Notes: generated by a model not told the origin, from the letters alone. 64,000 bases of DNA from a candidate division SR1 bacterium (GCA_026397475.1 JAPLUT010000006.1:1-64000), one strand, 5' to 3'; positions 10,823 to 22,402 are shown, counted from the stretch's first letter. Numbers and translations are program-made.

Positions 10823-11860
10823 TTAGAACTCTCGACTTCATTTCATTCCATTAGACTGACTATAATTGATGACAGTTGATTCAAAGAAGTTTGTTTTTTC
10901 TCCGTTGGTATCTTGTAATCTTTCTAGATGTTGATAGGGACTTTCTGTTACTTCAGGGTAAAGAGGATCGAGCCCTAAGAGTCAGAGTCTATTGTTAGCT
11001 AATCGTTTAGTGTATTTTTCTGTTGTATTTTTGTTGATGCCGATAACGTTGTCTCCTAGAATATGTTCTGTTCGTTTTATCTCTTGTTCAACTGCAATCG
11101 TGAACATATCGTAAATTAATTTTTCGTTCCACATCGCAGGAAACTCTTTTTTTATTTCACGTAGTATGTTTGTGAACATCGTTACATGAGTGAGTTCATC
11201 TCTACGAATATAACTAATCATCCTATCAGTTGCTTTCATTTTTTGATGATCGGCAAGGGTGTCGAAGAATGCGAATCCATTATAGAAATATAATCCTTCC
11301 AATAAAAAGTTTCCGATTAATCCTCTGAAGAAGTTTTCATCATTTGGGTTTTCTATAAAGTCTTCATAAATTTTTCCTATGTAGGTGTTCCTTTCCAATA
11401 AAATTGAATTCTCTCTTCGGAAATAATAAATTTCGTCTCTCTTATTTGCATCTACAATACTTTCCAAAATGGTAGCGTAACTTTGTGAATGTATCGCTTC
11501 TTGATATGCTTGAATAGACATAAGTAATTGTACTTCTGGTGCCGTGATGTAATCAGCAAAATTAGGAAGATTTACTGTCTGGATACTATCAAGAAAAATA
11601 AGAAATGATAAAATACCATCATAGGCTCTTTTTTCTCCGTCCGTGAGTTCTTGTTTGTATTGGATGCTATCTTCGTTTAGTCCGGATACTTTTTCTGGTA
11701 CTCGAAAATTTCAAATCATTACTGTGTACATAGATTTTGCTCGAGTGTATTTAGTATTATTGAGATTGAAGAGTCCTGTTGTGTTGCCTTTGATTATCGT
11801 TCTTGATTGGACGCTGTCGTCTCCTGTGGGATTGAAAATTTTATTTGGGATGAAGGACAT
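10823..11860 (-). CDS. nrdB: class Ia ribonucleotide reductase beta subunit, 345 aa
   Basis: This subunit carries the di-iron (or manganese-iron) centre and tyrosyl radical that start nucleotide reduction in NrdA. The first Fe-ligand helix reads QEAIHSQSY, matching E-x-x-H and the radical Tyr (E. coli Y122). Further ligands are the Glu in NFLLEGLYF and the E/H pair of DELTHVTMF. The length is normal. It ends at TAA 10823-10825 after a C-terminal tail that in this family docks on NrdA. It is the last gene of the nrdA, nitroreductase, ahpC, nrdB series, 218 bases after ahpC. Confidence 0.92.
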
Positions 11861-12078
11861 GAGGGTGTGCTGATGATATAAAAAATTATTTTTTTTTATT
11901 TTCTACGGACTTCCGTCCCTAGTTAAAATATATCGTACCTTCGGCACTTAATAAATATTTTTATTTTTTTTAAAATGGCTTCTTTTAATAAATATTTTTT
12001 CTTTGAAAAGTCCCAACGGGACGTAGTATTATTAGCTTTGGATGGAAGTCCAAAGCGATTAGTTAAGATAAGTTTATT
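11861..12078. other. 218-base gap between ahpC and nrdB with three small hairpins
   Basis: Three short palindromes are visible: GGAC-TTCC-GTCC near 11910, GTCCC-AAC-GGGAC (12010-12022), and GCTTTGGA-TGGAAG-TCCAAAGC (12035-12056, perfect 8-bp stem). The last could act as an attenuator or mRNA-processing hairpin between ahpC and nrdB. No ORF is convincing. Confidence 0.55.
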
Positions 12079-12684
12079 TTATTTTTGTTGCAATTGTTCC
12101 CCTACGTGACCTGCTATTTTTATAGAAGGAGTGAGTGTTTCTCCTCCTACATTCCAATTTGCTGGACAAGCTTGGCCTGGATTTGATCTTACAAATTCAA
12201 GTGCTCTTACTTTTCTAAGTAACTCATTGCTACTTCTTCCTATGGGTTCGGTTACTATTTCTATAGATTTCACTATTCATTCTGGAGAAATGATGAATGT
12301 TCCTCTTGCGCTATTTCCTGTTGTTTCATTCAAAACTCCAAATCTTCTGCTGAGTTCTCCTGTCCTATCACTTACCATAGGGATTTTGAAGTTTTCTAAT
12401 AATCTTTCTGTTTCAATTCGTCTTTTATGTGAGAAGACTGTGTCCGTACTTGCTACCAAAACTTCAGCATTGCTTGCTTTGATGTCTTCATATGCTTTGT
12501 TTAGATCTTTGAGTTCTGTCGGACATACAAAGGTAAAGTCTGCTGGATAGAAAAGTAGTACTAACCATTTCCCTTTAAAATCTTGTAGGTTTTTATTTAC
12601 AATTGTATCTGATGTTGGTTCATAGATTGTAAATGACATATTTTCTATATTGCTTTCGAGTTTGATGAGTGATGTGTTTTCCAT
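12079..12684 (-). CDS. ahpC: AhpC-type 2-Cys peroxiredoxin, 201 aa
   Basis: It reduces hydrogen and organic peroxides. The peroxidatic cysteine is C54 in FYPADFTFVCPTEL and the resolving cysteine is C173 in NPGQACPANW. Length and C-terminal tail fit typical 2-Cys Prx1/AhpC enzymes. One glycine in FIISPEG is TGA. No AhpF is present; the neighbouring nitroreductase-like flavoprotein (22 bases upstream in the same unit) might supply electrons, but that is only inference. The position between nrdA and nrdB is unusual and suggests protection of the radical enzyme from peroxides. Confidence 0.92.
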
Positions 12685-12706
12685 TAGTGTTTTTAAAATA
12701 ATAAAA

Positions 12707-13342
12707 TTATTTTTTTATAACTAGCTTTTCTACTGAGAATCTTACTTTTGCCATTGATGCATCTTTGTCTTCGCTAGATCTGTATCCTACGGGGATAACT
12801 AATGTTGCTGTTAATTCTAATTTATCAAGTCATAATATTTCATCGTATTTGCTTGCATCAAATCCTTCCATAGGACATGCGTCTATTCCCATACTTGCAC
12901 ATACGGTAAGTAATACTCCCATAGCAATATATGCTTGTTTCTGATTCCATCATTTGATTTGTTCTGGCGTTCTTGCTCCGATGGTGTCGAGCATCATTTT
13001 TTTGTATCCTGCAAGTCCTTCTGCATTACCTATTGCTCTTGTAGTAATGATATCTTGGATATATTCTTCAACATCATTTTCTTGAAGATTAGTTTTTGCG
13101 GCGATAATTATGAGATCTGATGCTTCTGTAATTTGTGCTTGTCCTCGTGAATTTGCTTGCAATTCAGTTCTTACTTCTGGTGTAGTTACTTGTATAAATT
13201 TCCAAGGTTGTAAACCAAAAGATGAGGGAGTTAGCCTCAATGCTTCAAGAAGAATATCCATATCTGCCGGACTTAATTTTTTATTCGTATCAAATTTTTT
13301 AGTAGCATAACGTGTTTCTAATGCCTTGATAATTGAGTTCAT
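12707..13342 (-). CDS. nitroreductase-family FMN oxidoreductase, 211 aa
   Basis: The start MNSIIKALETRYATKKFD is the classical NfsB/Frm FMN-binding N-terminus; TPSSFGLQPWKFIQV follows as the second FMN contact. The C-terminal half holds GIDACPMEGFD and LVIPVGYRS, also typical. Such enzymes use NAD(P)H to reduce nitro compounds, quinones or flavins. It lies within the nrd unit, 81 bases after nrdA and 22 bases before ahpC, so a reductase role for AhpC or for the NrdB cofactor is possible. The Gly before WNQKQAY is TGA. Confidence 0.88.
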
Positions 13343-13423
13343 GGACGTTTAAATTTAAAAATAAAATGGTATTAGTTAATCGTACTTAGTTTCTAGCTAT
13401 TAGCTATTGGATGATTGTTTGTT

Positions 13424-16033
13424 CTATCAACTACAACTTACACATTCTTTTACTTCTAAGCTCATACTTCTGACATAATAAGTAGTTTTTATACCTTGTT
13501 GTCGTGCTTGGATAAAGTAATTATACAGTTCTGCCGGTGATGTTTCTGCAGGATTTATCATCCATTCAAAACTTATTGACTGATCAATCCATTTTTGGAT
13601 GACAGTAATCATATTTATAACTTCTGTCATTTTCATGTGGATGTATTCTTTGTAGTATCGTATATTTTGCGCATTCAAATTTGGCGCAACGTTTACAGAA
13701 GGAGCTATGCTGTTGGTTTCTACAAAGTATTTTTTGTAAATCGGAAGCAATCATGCTGTAGTTCCTACCACGAGTGATGTCGAAGTGTTGGGCGCGGGAG
13801 AAAGATGGTATGAAAATCTAAGTCAGAAATTTTGTATTTTATCGATTAGTGTTCATCGTTGATCTTTTAAGCTTCCATGCTGTGTTAATCGTTCTTTGTC
13901 TCTTCCAAAAAGAATTCATTCTGATCGTTTGCTTCCTGGAAAGTATTCATATGCTCATCTTTCTTGTGCTAATTCTACTGATGCTTCTAGGGTTGTATAT
14001 GCATATTGCTCGAAGAGCTTATCTACATGTTCTCTAGCAAATGCTGATTCGTACATCATGTTGTGCGTTGCCAAATATTCAGCTAATCCTAGGAATCACA
14101 ATCCTACGCTTCTATATTTTTTTGCAGTAAGTTCAGCTTCTTTGATAGGGAAATAATTTAGCGTTATTACGTTATCAAGTATTCTCATGGCGATAGGAAT
14201 TATTTTTTGTATGTCTTCTGTGGTATGTACTTTGGCAACATTTATAGACGCGAGATTACACACTACCGTGTCTCATGCTTTGTATTTTATACTTACGGTG
14301 CCGTCTTCCTCTACTTCTTCAATAAATTGTGAAGCTGAAGTATTTTGTGCTATTTCTGTACAGAGTTGAGTAGAATAAATTCTTCATTTATGGCTATTTG
14401 GATTTGATCTGTTTACCGTATCACGGAAAAATACGTATGGCATACCGGTTTCTACTACTGATTTGAGAAATTTTTTGAATAAATCTTTTGCAGATATCGT
14501 TTGTTTCAAACGAATATCGTCTCTTTGTTCGAGTTTTTCGTATTCTATTGTAAACTCTTCTCAAAACATATCTTGTAATTTCTTCCCTATTTTTCTTTCT
14601 ATCTCTTTAGGATCGAACAGTGTCCAATGCCTATTCTCTACCACTCTTTGCATAAAAATGTCTGGGATGCTTATTGCTGGAAAAATATCAAATGATTTTT
14701 TTCTAATATCTCCGGTTTCTGTCTGGAGATCAAAAAAATCTAAAATATCTTTGTGCCAAGCATCTAGTGTTATAGAGATTGCTCATGCTCTTGCTCATAA
14801 TTGATTTACTGCAGTAGCGGTGTCATTAATAACCTTTATCCATGGAATTACTCCGCCTGATGCTCCTTGCACACCTCTAATATCTGCTCACTTTGATCTT
14901 ATATTTCCTAAATATACTCCAATTCCTCCTCAAAATTTTGATATCTGAGCCATATTTTCGATATTATGATAGATGGATCTTAGATCGTCATCTACATTTA
15001 ACTTGAAACAGCTTGAAAGCTGATGGAAGTTTGTCCTTGCGTTCATCAATGTCGGTGTGGGAAGCGATATTTTTTGAGTAGAGCAGTATTCATAGATTTT
15101 TAATACTACGTCTATTCTTTTTTCTTTTGGTTCGGGGATTGCGAGAAATAATGCTATCGACATGTACATCTCCTGAGGAAGTTCTTTGTATACTTTGTTG
15201 GGATTCAGTAAATATCTTTTTTTGAGCATCAATGTTGTTGTATAGTTGTAGCTCATGTCTGTTTCTCTATTGAGGTGTTTTCCTACGTACAAAATATCTT
15301 CTTTACTATAATGTTTGAAGAAGTCTTTGTAGTATAATCCCTGTGCAACATAATCTTCTACCAATGCAAGATAGCTTTCTGGGGTATATATTTGTTCTTG
15401 GGTAAGGTTTCTTGTCTTTCCTACTTGTTTGTAGAGTTCGATACTTGCTAGTCTTCCTGCGATGTATTCTCGTTTTGTATTTTCTATACTGATTAAGTTG
15501 ATTACTGTTTTTATCAAAAGTTTTGTAATGTCTTTTGTTGCTATATTGTTGATCAAATATTTTTCTAGATTGGTTTTTATCTCTGTGAAAGGACATACTT
15601 CTGCAAGTTCTTTTGCTATATGATTATATGTTGTTTCTATTTTTTTCCGATCAAAAGCACTTTCTTCTCAGTTGTTTTTTGTTACTTTGAATGATTGTTT
15701 TTGTAATTGTTCATGTTTTTTTAAAAGTTCTTCTTCTCTTTGTTGTTTGCGTTCTTGTCTGTAGATAATATATGCTTTTGCGGTTTCGAATTTTTCATAT
15801 TTCATCAATGTTTTTTCTACGGTGTCTTGAATATGCTCTACATCGATATAACTTCCTTCTTGGAGTGATTCTTGCTTTTTCATTAATTGTTGATAAATAT
15901 CATCAATTACGATAGGAATATCTGTTGTTTCCACATGTGTTGCCTGGTATGCTTTTGTGATCGCTATCTGGATGCGATTGAGATCAAATGACATAGTTTC
16001 TCCATTTCTTTTTTTAATATGCTCTATATTCAT
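13424..16033 (-). CDS. nrdA: class Ia ribonucleoside-diphosphate reductase alpha subunit, 869 aa
   Basis: It reduces NDPs to dNDPs. An ATP-cone (from about residue 1, [16 protein letters not shown]) gives allosteric control. The catalytic barrel has the Cys of QLSSCFKLN (about residue 342), followed by KFGGGIG whose first Gly is TGA, the radical Cys of STQLCTEI, and VVCNLASIN with the partner Cys. The tail ends ECVSCSG, the redox shuttle cysteines. The start at 16033 is chosen because upstream in-frame ATGs would lie over two NrdR-type boxes. The gene heads the nrd-nitroreductase-ahpC-nrdB cluster. Confidence 0.93.
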
Positions 16034-16077
16034 GCGTGCGTATGCGAAAAAATAAAAAAATCCTTGCCTTCTTGAAA

Positions 16078-16126
16078 ATACTATATATGGTGTTTTAAAT
16101 TTGAGACTGAATACTATATGTTGTGT
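16078..16126 (-). promoter_or_regulatory. two tandem NrdR-type boxes upstream of nrdA
   Basis: Read on the gene strand, 16126-16111 is ACACAACATATAGTAT and 16093-16078 is ACACCATATATAGTAT. Both match the NrdR consensus ACACWATATATWGTGT closely. They are 33 bases apart start to start, about three helical turns, the usual layout for NrdR repression, and end 45 bases before the nrdA ATG. NrdR binding, with ATP/dATP control, is inference; no nrdR gene is in the window. Confidence 0.75.
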
Positions 16127-16260
16127 TTCAGGGTATAGAAAAAAAATAGACCATTGCAAGAGAAAAAAAAAGAAAAATTGTTTTTTCTATTTTTTGTTCT
16201 TGGTGTAGCTGTTTTTTATTATCTTACTCATAGAATTTCTATTTTTCCTTCGGAGAGATA

Positions 16261-16422
16261 CTTTTTGGCATTGACCCAAAAAGTACCCTTTGACTTCGCA
16301 AAGGACAAATCCCAAAAAGTCTAGGAAAAATGATCCGTCATTTGACTGAAAGGAATCCAATTTTGGATATTTTTCCGGACTAGTTATCAGGGTATGTATT
16401 TCAGCTTTTGAAACTCAATACG
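16261..16422. repeat. dispersed repeat, copy A
   Basis: Shared with 60653-60783 are CTTTTTGGCATTG, then CCCAAAAA, GTCTAGGAAAAAT, ATCCG-CATTTGA, TTTTCCGGACTAG and CAGCTTTTGAAACTCAATAC, in the same order. Copy A carries an extra 30-40 bases in two places. Reading frames through it are broken, so it looks like a decayed unit, not a gene. It fills most of the gap between nrdA and the 16535-17677 gene. Confidence 0.7.
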
Positions 16423-16481
16423 TTTTTTACTCGCCATGAGGAAATATTATGATGATGTGTTAGTTTATCCGTTTTCAAAAA

Positions 16482-16515
16482 ATAAAAAAAACCGACAGTT
16501 TGCTTAACTATCGGT
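16482..16515 (-). terminator. terminator after the 16535-17677 gene
   Basis: ACCGACAGTT (16491-16500) pairs with AACTATCGGT (16506-16515) with one mismatch; on the minus strand it is followed by a T-run. It lies 20 bases beyond the TAA of the 380-residue gene. Confidence 0.65.
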
Positions 16516-16534
16516 CGTGATTCCATCATTGTAA

Positions 16535-17677
16535 TTAGCCATTTAATGTTACTATATAAGATTCCATCAACTCCAGATTTTTTTTGTTCATATTAATATA
16601 AAGTTTTTTGTAGTCTAATTGGTTAGAATATTCATTGTCTGATTTTATGGGTGCTCATCGAAAAGGTGCGTTGCGACAACGTTCTTCTCGTGAAGGTCGA
16701 TAAAAATTCTTAACTCTGATTTCTCATTCTACTATGTCTTTTTGGAGTCTGATTTTTTCGTTATTTACCATCGTCATAAAATGCTCCTTGTGCTCGTTAT
16801 TGTGATTTAACAAAGTTTTGAGATCATTTATTTCTAGTTTCTTTATTAAGTCTAATGCGGTACGATGGTATTGTATTGCGTATTTTGATAATCAATATTT
16901 TACTAATTTATCAATAAAATGATGCATTACTTTATCTAATTTTTCTTTATCATAACCATCGCTATTCATAAGATATTTCAAGCTTTCTTCTACTTCAGCT
17001 ATATTTTTAATATGATGATCTTCTCGAGGACCTCTTTTGCGATCTAAGAAATAAGTATAGTTTTCAATCGTCCCATAATGTACCCTATCTTTTTCTCTGG
17101 CAATTTCTGTTTGCTTATTATTCTCAACTAATGCTGAGAATTTTATCGTAGAATCATTTGTCGTATGGAGTACAAGATGTTTTTTTAGCGCAGCAATCAA
17201 TTCTGCTGTGTCTCGATGTATCTTTCTTTCCTCGTCAAAACTATACAATCATCTCAAGGCATGTATGATATTTCGACGTCTTTGTCTTTCTTTTCTTTTT
17301 CTAGTTATATTTATGTATTTTTTTAAGGAGACGTTTTTGTCGGTATTTGTTAATCAAATAGAAATATTATTTTCTATTGCTCAAGTGCTATTTTTTACGA
17401 ATTCTTCTGTTGAAAGAACATCAAATAAGTTGGGCTCTCTTGGTGTGTCGGATAGTGTTGTATACAGAGTTGGTTTGAATTCATCAACATCTCCGGTATA
17501 TGAAAAATCTTTAAATTCTTTTATTGTACTAGTAAATTCTTTTATCAGACGATCCTTGGTTTCTCCTTGTATTCAAAGTTTCGATAAAGTCCCCATAAAT
17601 ATCTCTTTTGTTAAGGGATGCTTTATTAGGTTGTTATAGGAAGCCTTTGGAACAATCGTTTCTGGAATAGTAATCAT
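16535..17677 (-). CDS. hypothetical protein, 380 aa
   Basis: A highly charged, mostly helical soluble protein. A strongly basic patch (KRKERQRRR, near residues 133-141) may bind nucleic acid or act as a linker. No signal peptide, membrane helix or catalytic motif is recognised. The C-terminal third holds short helical repeats and basic stretches (YRPSREERCRNAPFRG). The frame is open from ATG 17677 to TAA 16535-16537 with several TGA glycines. A terminator follows it. Function unknown. Confidence 0.72.
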
Positions 17678-17837
17678 ATTTTGAAAATTATACTAATAAA
17701 GTAGGTTTACTTAATTTTTATTTATTTTATATGTAGAGTCAATGGTTATTCTGTCTATTTTTATGAATTATATGTTTTTGCAAATATGTATCATTTATGT
17801 GATTATACCTTTATATCTGTGCGTTCAAGGCGTTGAA

Positions 17838-18230
17838 TTAAAACAAGTTTATGATTTTCTCTAAGCTTTTCTGAAGATATTCAGTTAGTCAAATTGAGAG
17901 TAATTTATCTTTTGTCGTTCGCATATAATCATTATGTTCGTCACTGATTGTTGATATTGAAGATTTTGTTTTTCCTGTAAAAATAACTAATACGAAGTAT
18001 TCATTTCTTTCTTGTGAAAAACTACTTTCTACATGAATTACTTTTAGATTTTTTATATCTTCAATTCAACTTTCTTCTTTTATCTCACGAATTATCGCAT
18101 CTTCAATTTTTTCTGGGAGTTCTGTTTTTCATCAAATCAAATCCCATTTTCCTGTATCAGATCTTTTTTGGACAAGAATGTTTCATTCTGGATTGAAGAT
18201 TATTGCTTTTGTGTGAATATGAAATTTCAT
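17838..18230 (-). CDS. Nudix hydrolase, 130 aa
   Basis: The Nudix box is complete: G-KTELP-E-KIEDAII-REIKEESGI, matching Gx5Ex7REUxEExGU. The invariant first Gly is a TGA codon (18129-18131), and the Gly before it is also TGA. The short length suggests a housecleaning enzyme such as a MutT/NUDT-type NTP pyrophosphohydrolase, but the substrate cannot be read from the sequence. It lies 57 bases before the end of the recombinase gene in the same leftward direction. Confidence 0.88.
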
Positions 18231-18286
18231 GTAATAAGGTTTATCGAGTAAATCTATTCTTCTTGTGGTTCTCTTTCGCTTATACA

Positions 18287-19267
18287 TTACTCATCCAGCA
18301 AATTATGCACCTTCTGCAGATGTTTATCATCCACATGCGTATAGATTTGCGTCGTAGTAATCGAAGCGTGACCGAGCAAGGTTTGGACTGCTCTAATGTC
18401 TGCGCCTTTTTTTATTAATGCAGTGGCGAAACTGTGTCTGAGCGTGTGAGGCGTTACTTTTTTGTTGATTCAACTTAATGAGGCGTATTTTCTTACGATG
18501 TCTTCGATGCTGTTTCTGCTCAAGTGTTGTCCTATTTTGTTTCTTGAAAGGGTCATGAAAAGATAAGGGCTCGTGTCTGTTCTGAGCTTTAAATAGGTTT
18601 TCAATGCGTTGATGGCGTGTTTAGTCGCGAATACCGAGCGAAGCTTAGATCATTTTCCGACAACCGAAAATTGGTTAGAATCCAGTTTAATATCTTTTTT
18701 TTGAAGGGTAATGAGTTCTGTAACTCTCAGTCCTGTTCCGTATAAAAATTGCAATATAGCAAAATCTCTCGCTTGCTGGAGTTCGTTTTTGGTAAACTCG
18801 CTGGGAGCAGAAAGAATTTTTTCTATGTCTTTTTCGTCGAGATAATTTACTTCTCTCGGGGGCGTTTTTGCCAGTTCTAATTTATCGGGACTCATGCAAT
18901 CGATATCGTTTTTCAATACGAATTTCAAAAATGCTCTGATGGCGACGATATGATAGTTAATGGTTTTTACATTTAATTTATTCTTATGTAGAGCCATTCT
19001 GTAATCTAATAATTGCATACGATTTACTTTGTTGATTTCAATATCACCACAAAATTCCAAAAATCTGTTGAGCCACAAACTGTAGTTCTCAATTGTTTTT
19101 GGACTGACATTCTTTTCGTACTGAAGGTAGTACATATACTTTTCTAAAAGCGAACTTATGAGGGTACTAGAAATTTTATTTTTGAAAAAAGTTTTTTTCT
19201 GGGGTGATTCAGATTTTTTATTGTGCTGGCGTAGTGCCGGTATCGGATGTTGTTCCTGATGTGTCAT
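18287..19267 (-). CDS. xer: XerC/XerD-like tyrosine recombinase, 326 aa
   Basis: The catalytic set is complete: R181 (GTGLRVTEL), K about 208 (in GKGSKLRS, where the second Gly is TGA), H274 and R277 (HTLRHSF), H300 (LLGHAS) and nucleophile Y309 (TTQIYTHV). The SAM-like N-terminal domain is present ([22 protein letters not shown]). The first 30 residues are a basic, Pro- and Gln-rich extension absent from usual XerC/D and overlap the preceding gene by 50 bases, so a start further in is possible. It probably resolves chromosome dimers; no dif site was identified here. Confidence 0.88.
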
Positions 19268-20630
19268 TTGCAGATGAAATGGTTGAAGCTGATAGGTCAG
19301 GAGCTGTCTGTCCTAACAATGTAGTCAACTCTGCTATATATTGATCGAATTGTGCAAAGTATCAATTGAGATTATTTATTTGTTCTCCATTTGCAATCTT
19401 TTCAAGAAATGTTGTTGCTTTCTTTGTGATATAAAGACTGTATTTGATAACGGTATTGTTTCCTATTGTTTTTCCTTGTGCAAGAAAGTCATTTCCTTGA
19501 CTAATGTAATCTGTCAATCTGCTGATATCAGTCGGTGCTGGTGTCTCTGTTGTCGCTGGAGGAGTTGTAGTTAATCCATTAAGTTCTCCAAATATTGCAT
19601 CTCATGTGCTTATTGCGCTTTCATGACTTCCTGTTCCGGTATCTATTATTCCGCTTGTTAGATCTGGAGCTATTGTCGTTCCTGTAAGATCGATTCCTGT
19701 TATAGCATCAGTTCAGGTGTTACTACTATCAATTCCGCTTAGTATTTGATTATTGAGTGTGTCTGTTCCTGTTGTGATTTCGCTTGCATGCATTTGTACT
19801 TGTCCTCCGTTAAAAAGGTTTCAAACTTCTATAGGATACATTGTTTTTAGAATAAAAAATGTGGTAAATCCTAATGCTACGAACATAACGACGAAAAATA
19901 ATGCTTTTACTCCTGTATGTTGGGTGTGAGACATTGTTACGTTACTGATTCCTTGTACGGGTACCTGTGATGTTGTTGTGGGTATTGTAAATGCTGGTGG
20001 AGGAATAGGTGTTGGCATTGCTGGTGGCATTGCTTGTATTATAGGTTGTGTTATCTCTACAGGTTTAGCAGTAGGAGGAGTGGGACTTCCAAGCATTGCA
20101 TCGAGATCAAATGTTTTTGGTACTTCTTTTTTCGGTGCTTGAGGGAGCAGTATCGCTTCTGGAGCTAGTCCTCCTGCACTTGTGTGTCCTTCTATAACAT
20201 TAATCATTTTCATGTCATTTTTTAAAGAAGATGATTCTGGTATATTTTCAACGATATTTTCTTTTTTTTCGATAGATGTCACTTCAGGGAAGGTATTCAC
20301 TTCTTTTATTGTTTTTGCTGGTTCAGCTTCTTTTTCAACGGCTATTGTGTTGTTTATCTCTGCCATTATGGGGTTGATCGTTGGAGTTTCAACGGTTTGA
20401 ACTTTTGTTTCTATCTTTTCTATGATAGCTTCATTATTTTTCTTGTCTTCGGTTTTTAGTCGATCGTCATTTTTTGAAACTTCAGGTAAATTGATGCTCA
20501 AATCCAAAGAGCTTTCAGGTTGGATGTCCAAAGGAGCAGCTTGTGTATATACTTTTTCTTCTTTTGGCGCATCTTCAAGATTGATCTGCAAATCCATTGG
20601 AGGAATTATGGGTGTAGCTGTGTCTGCCAT
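19218..20630 (-). CDS. membrane-anchored Pro/Thr-rich protein, 470 aa
   Basis: The N-terminal 240 residues are acidic, low-complexity and rich in Pro, Ile and Glu (probably disordered and cytoplasmic). One transmembrane helix (about residues 244-264, FFVVMFVALGFTTFFIL) follows. The exported C-terminal half is Thr/Gly/Ser-rich with a helical stretch near residues 370-430. It ends at TAA 19218-19220, inside the start of the recombinase gene. Such an architecture fits a cell-envelope scaffold or surface protein, but no family is recognised. Confidence 0.72.
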
Positions 20631-21084
20631 TATTGTCGTATAAAAAACTAAAGTACTTAGTATGTTTGATGGTATTCCAATTTACAATAATTGGGTTTAC
20701 GTTTCAATTATATTTGCAATTTTTTATTTTGCCAAGAAAAGCTTTATCTAGCAAAATATTCACTTGACATTTTTGTCTATAATTATCGGCATTATTGTCG
20801 ATATTATTTTTGATGATATAATTTTTTTGATGTTTTTTTGTTCTGTTTGTGTTTTTTATTTTTTGTGTGTCGATTGTCGGGTGTACATCGGATGGAGATG
20901 GGTATGAGAAAAAATATTCAGAAAATATCTTTTTTTTTGATCAGAAAATATTTTTTGTGTGTTTATTTTTTAGCATATTTATGCTTTTTTTCTTATTTGT
21001 GAATATGATGTTGTTCTTGTAAATTTAAGAAACAAGGGTACGATTTTTCTGATAAATATTTTTTAACATATAACCTATTGAAGT
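20631..21084. other. 454-base divergent intergenic region
   Basis: It separates the leftward 470-aa gene from the rightward DUF3494 locus. A possible rightward promoter is TTGTCG (20795-20800), 16 bases, TATAAT (20817-20822). The stretch 20910-20960 repeats GAAAATAT words. A 66-codon frame from ATG 20898 is open only under table 25 and is hydrophobic and low-complexity; I do not call it. No RNA gene is recognised. Confidence 0.45.
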
Positions 21085-22402
21085 ATGAAAAAAATTAATA
21101 AACTTTTACTTCTTGCCTTTTCTGTATTAGGTTTCTTGTGATCAACTCTGGCTGCAAGCACACCTTCTCTTGGAATAGCGGCTAGATTCGGAGTACTTTC
21201 TAGTACTTTTAGTATCACAACAGCTACTACTGTACATGGAGATGTTGGATATACTACCTTATCTAATCCTTTACTTACTGTCGTTGGAGGTTGAATTTTC
21301 GTCCCTTCTCCTTCTCAAGCAGGAATAGATCAGGGTACTGCTTTGGCTGATCTTAATAGTCAACCTTGTACATTTTCTTTTGCTGCAGGAGCAATCGATC
21401 TTGCTACTGATATTACTCATGGCCCTCTTGGTGTTTATACGGGAGGAGTGTATTGTACTACAACCGCTGCCGGTGCTATGTCTATAGGAGCAGCAGGTAT
21501 TACTCTTAGTGGTGCAGGGACTTTTATTTTTAGAACGTCTGCACCTAGCAATGCGCTTACTACTCTTGCCAATTCAATTGTTGTTTTAACGGGAGGAGCA
21601 TCAGCTTGTGATGTATTTTGGACTCACTGCAGCGACAACGCTTGGAGCTGACTCTCTGTTTAAAGGAACAGTAATTGATGATGCGGGTATTACCGTTGGT
21701 AATAATGTAACACGAGAGGGAAGAGCCTTGGATTATGCAACTACGGTTACCACAAATAATTCTACTATTACTAATACTTGTTGAGGTGCCGCAGGGACAG
21801 GTATGCTTCATGTAATTAAGACAGTGGTTGGTGGTTCTGCACTTCCTTCAGATTTTCGTTTGTATGTAAATTATGGTGGAGCGATTGTAGGAAGTTGACT
21901 TGGAACTGGAGGAATCGGTACCTTATATATTATAACCGGAGGTACGTATACGGTAAGCGAAGATGCAAATTCTTCTTATACCCAAAGTTTGGGTGTGAAT
22001 TGTTCAAATGTAACGATTTTTTCTGGTGACGATAAGACATGTATCATTACTAATACCTATATTACTCCTCCATCGGGTGGTGGTTGATGATGGTCTCCTT
22101 CTAAAGATAGTTGTCCAAAGTGAGATTATTCTTCAGGATACTATGATGGAACGTGTGGAATAGTCCCTATTACTACTGGAAATGTTGCGCCTATTGTTCT
22201 TTTTTCTTCTGTCGTTACTGGGACTATTGTAGTTTCAAATAGTATGACTTCGACACCTTTAGGTACTCCAGGATTTCCAAAAACAGGAATTATATCTCAA
22301 GAAACAATTATTCCTTGGAATCTTATTCTATTAGCTAGTATTCTTACTGCACTTTCTATTTCAAGCATTGTTCTTCTAAAAAAACAGATTGCCATAAAGT
22401 AG
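21085..22402 (+). pseudogene. DUF3494 (ice-binding-like) surface protein split by a frameshift
   Basis: A signal peptide (KLLLLAFSVLGFLGSTLAAS) is followed by a DUF3494 domain: LGIAARFGVLS, TVHGDVGY, PLGVYTGGVY and SACDVFW. Right after DVFW (about 21616-21622) the frame breaks: frame 1 reaches TAA at 21661-21663, while frame 2 continues the domain (LTAATTLGADSLFKGTV) and stays open to TAG 22400-22402. A one-base insertion or two-base deletion in the TTTTGG run explains it. After the domain come Cys-rich and Thr/Ser-rich stretches and a C-terminal GFPKTG motif, hydrophobic helix and Lys tail, i.e. a sortase signal; a sortase gene follows. It could be a sequencing error, a real mutation, or phase variation. 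Confidence 0.78.

Noticed and set aside
16034-16159. Upstream start for nrdA that would add about 42 residues
   Set aside because: The extension covers both NrdR-type boxes and has no RNR similarity; the ATP-cone begins right after the 16033 ATG.
20764-20783. TTGACA and TATAAT close together as a promoter
   Set aside because: The spacing is only 8 bases, far too short for a sigma70 promoter.
20898-21098. Possible 66-codon ORF before the DUF3494 gene
   Set aside because: Open only because TGA is sense; hydrophobic, low-complexity Phe/Tyr/Cys run, no ribosome binding site, and it overlaps the start of the DUF3494 gene.
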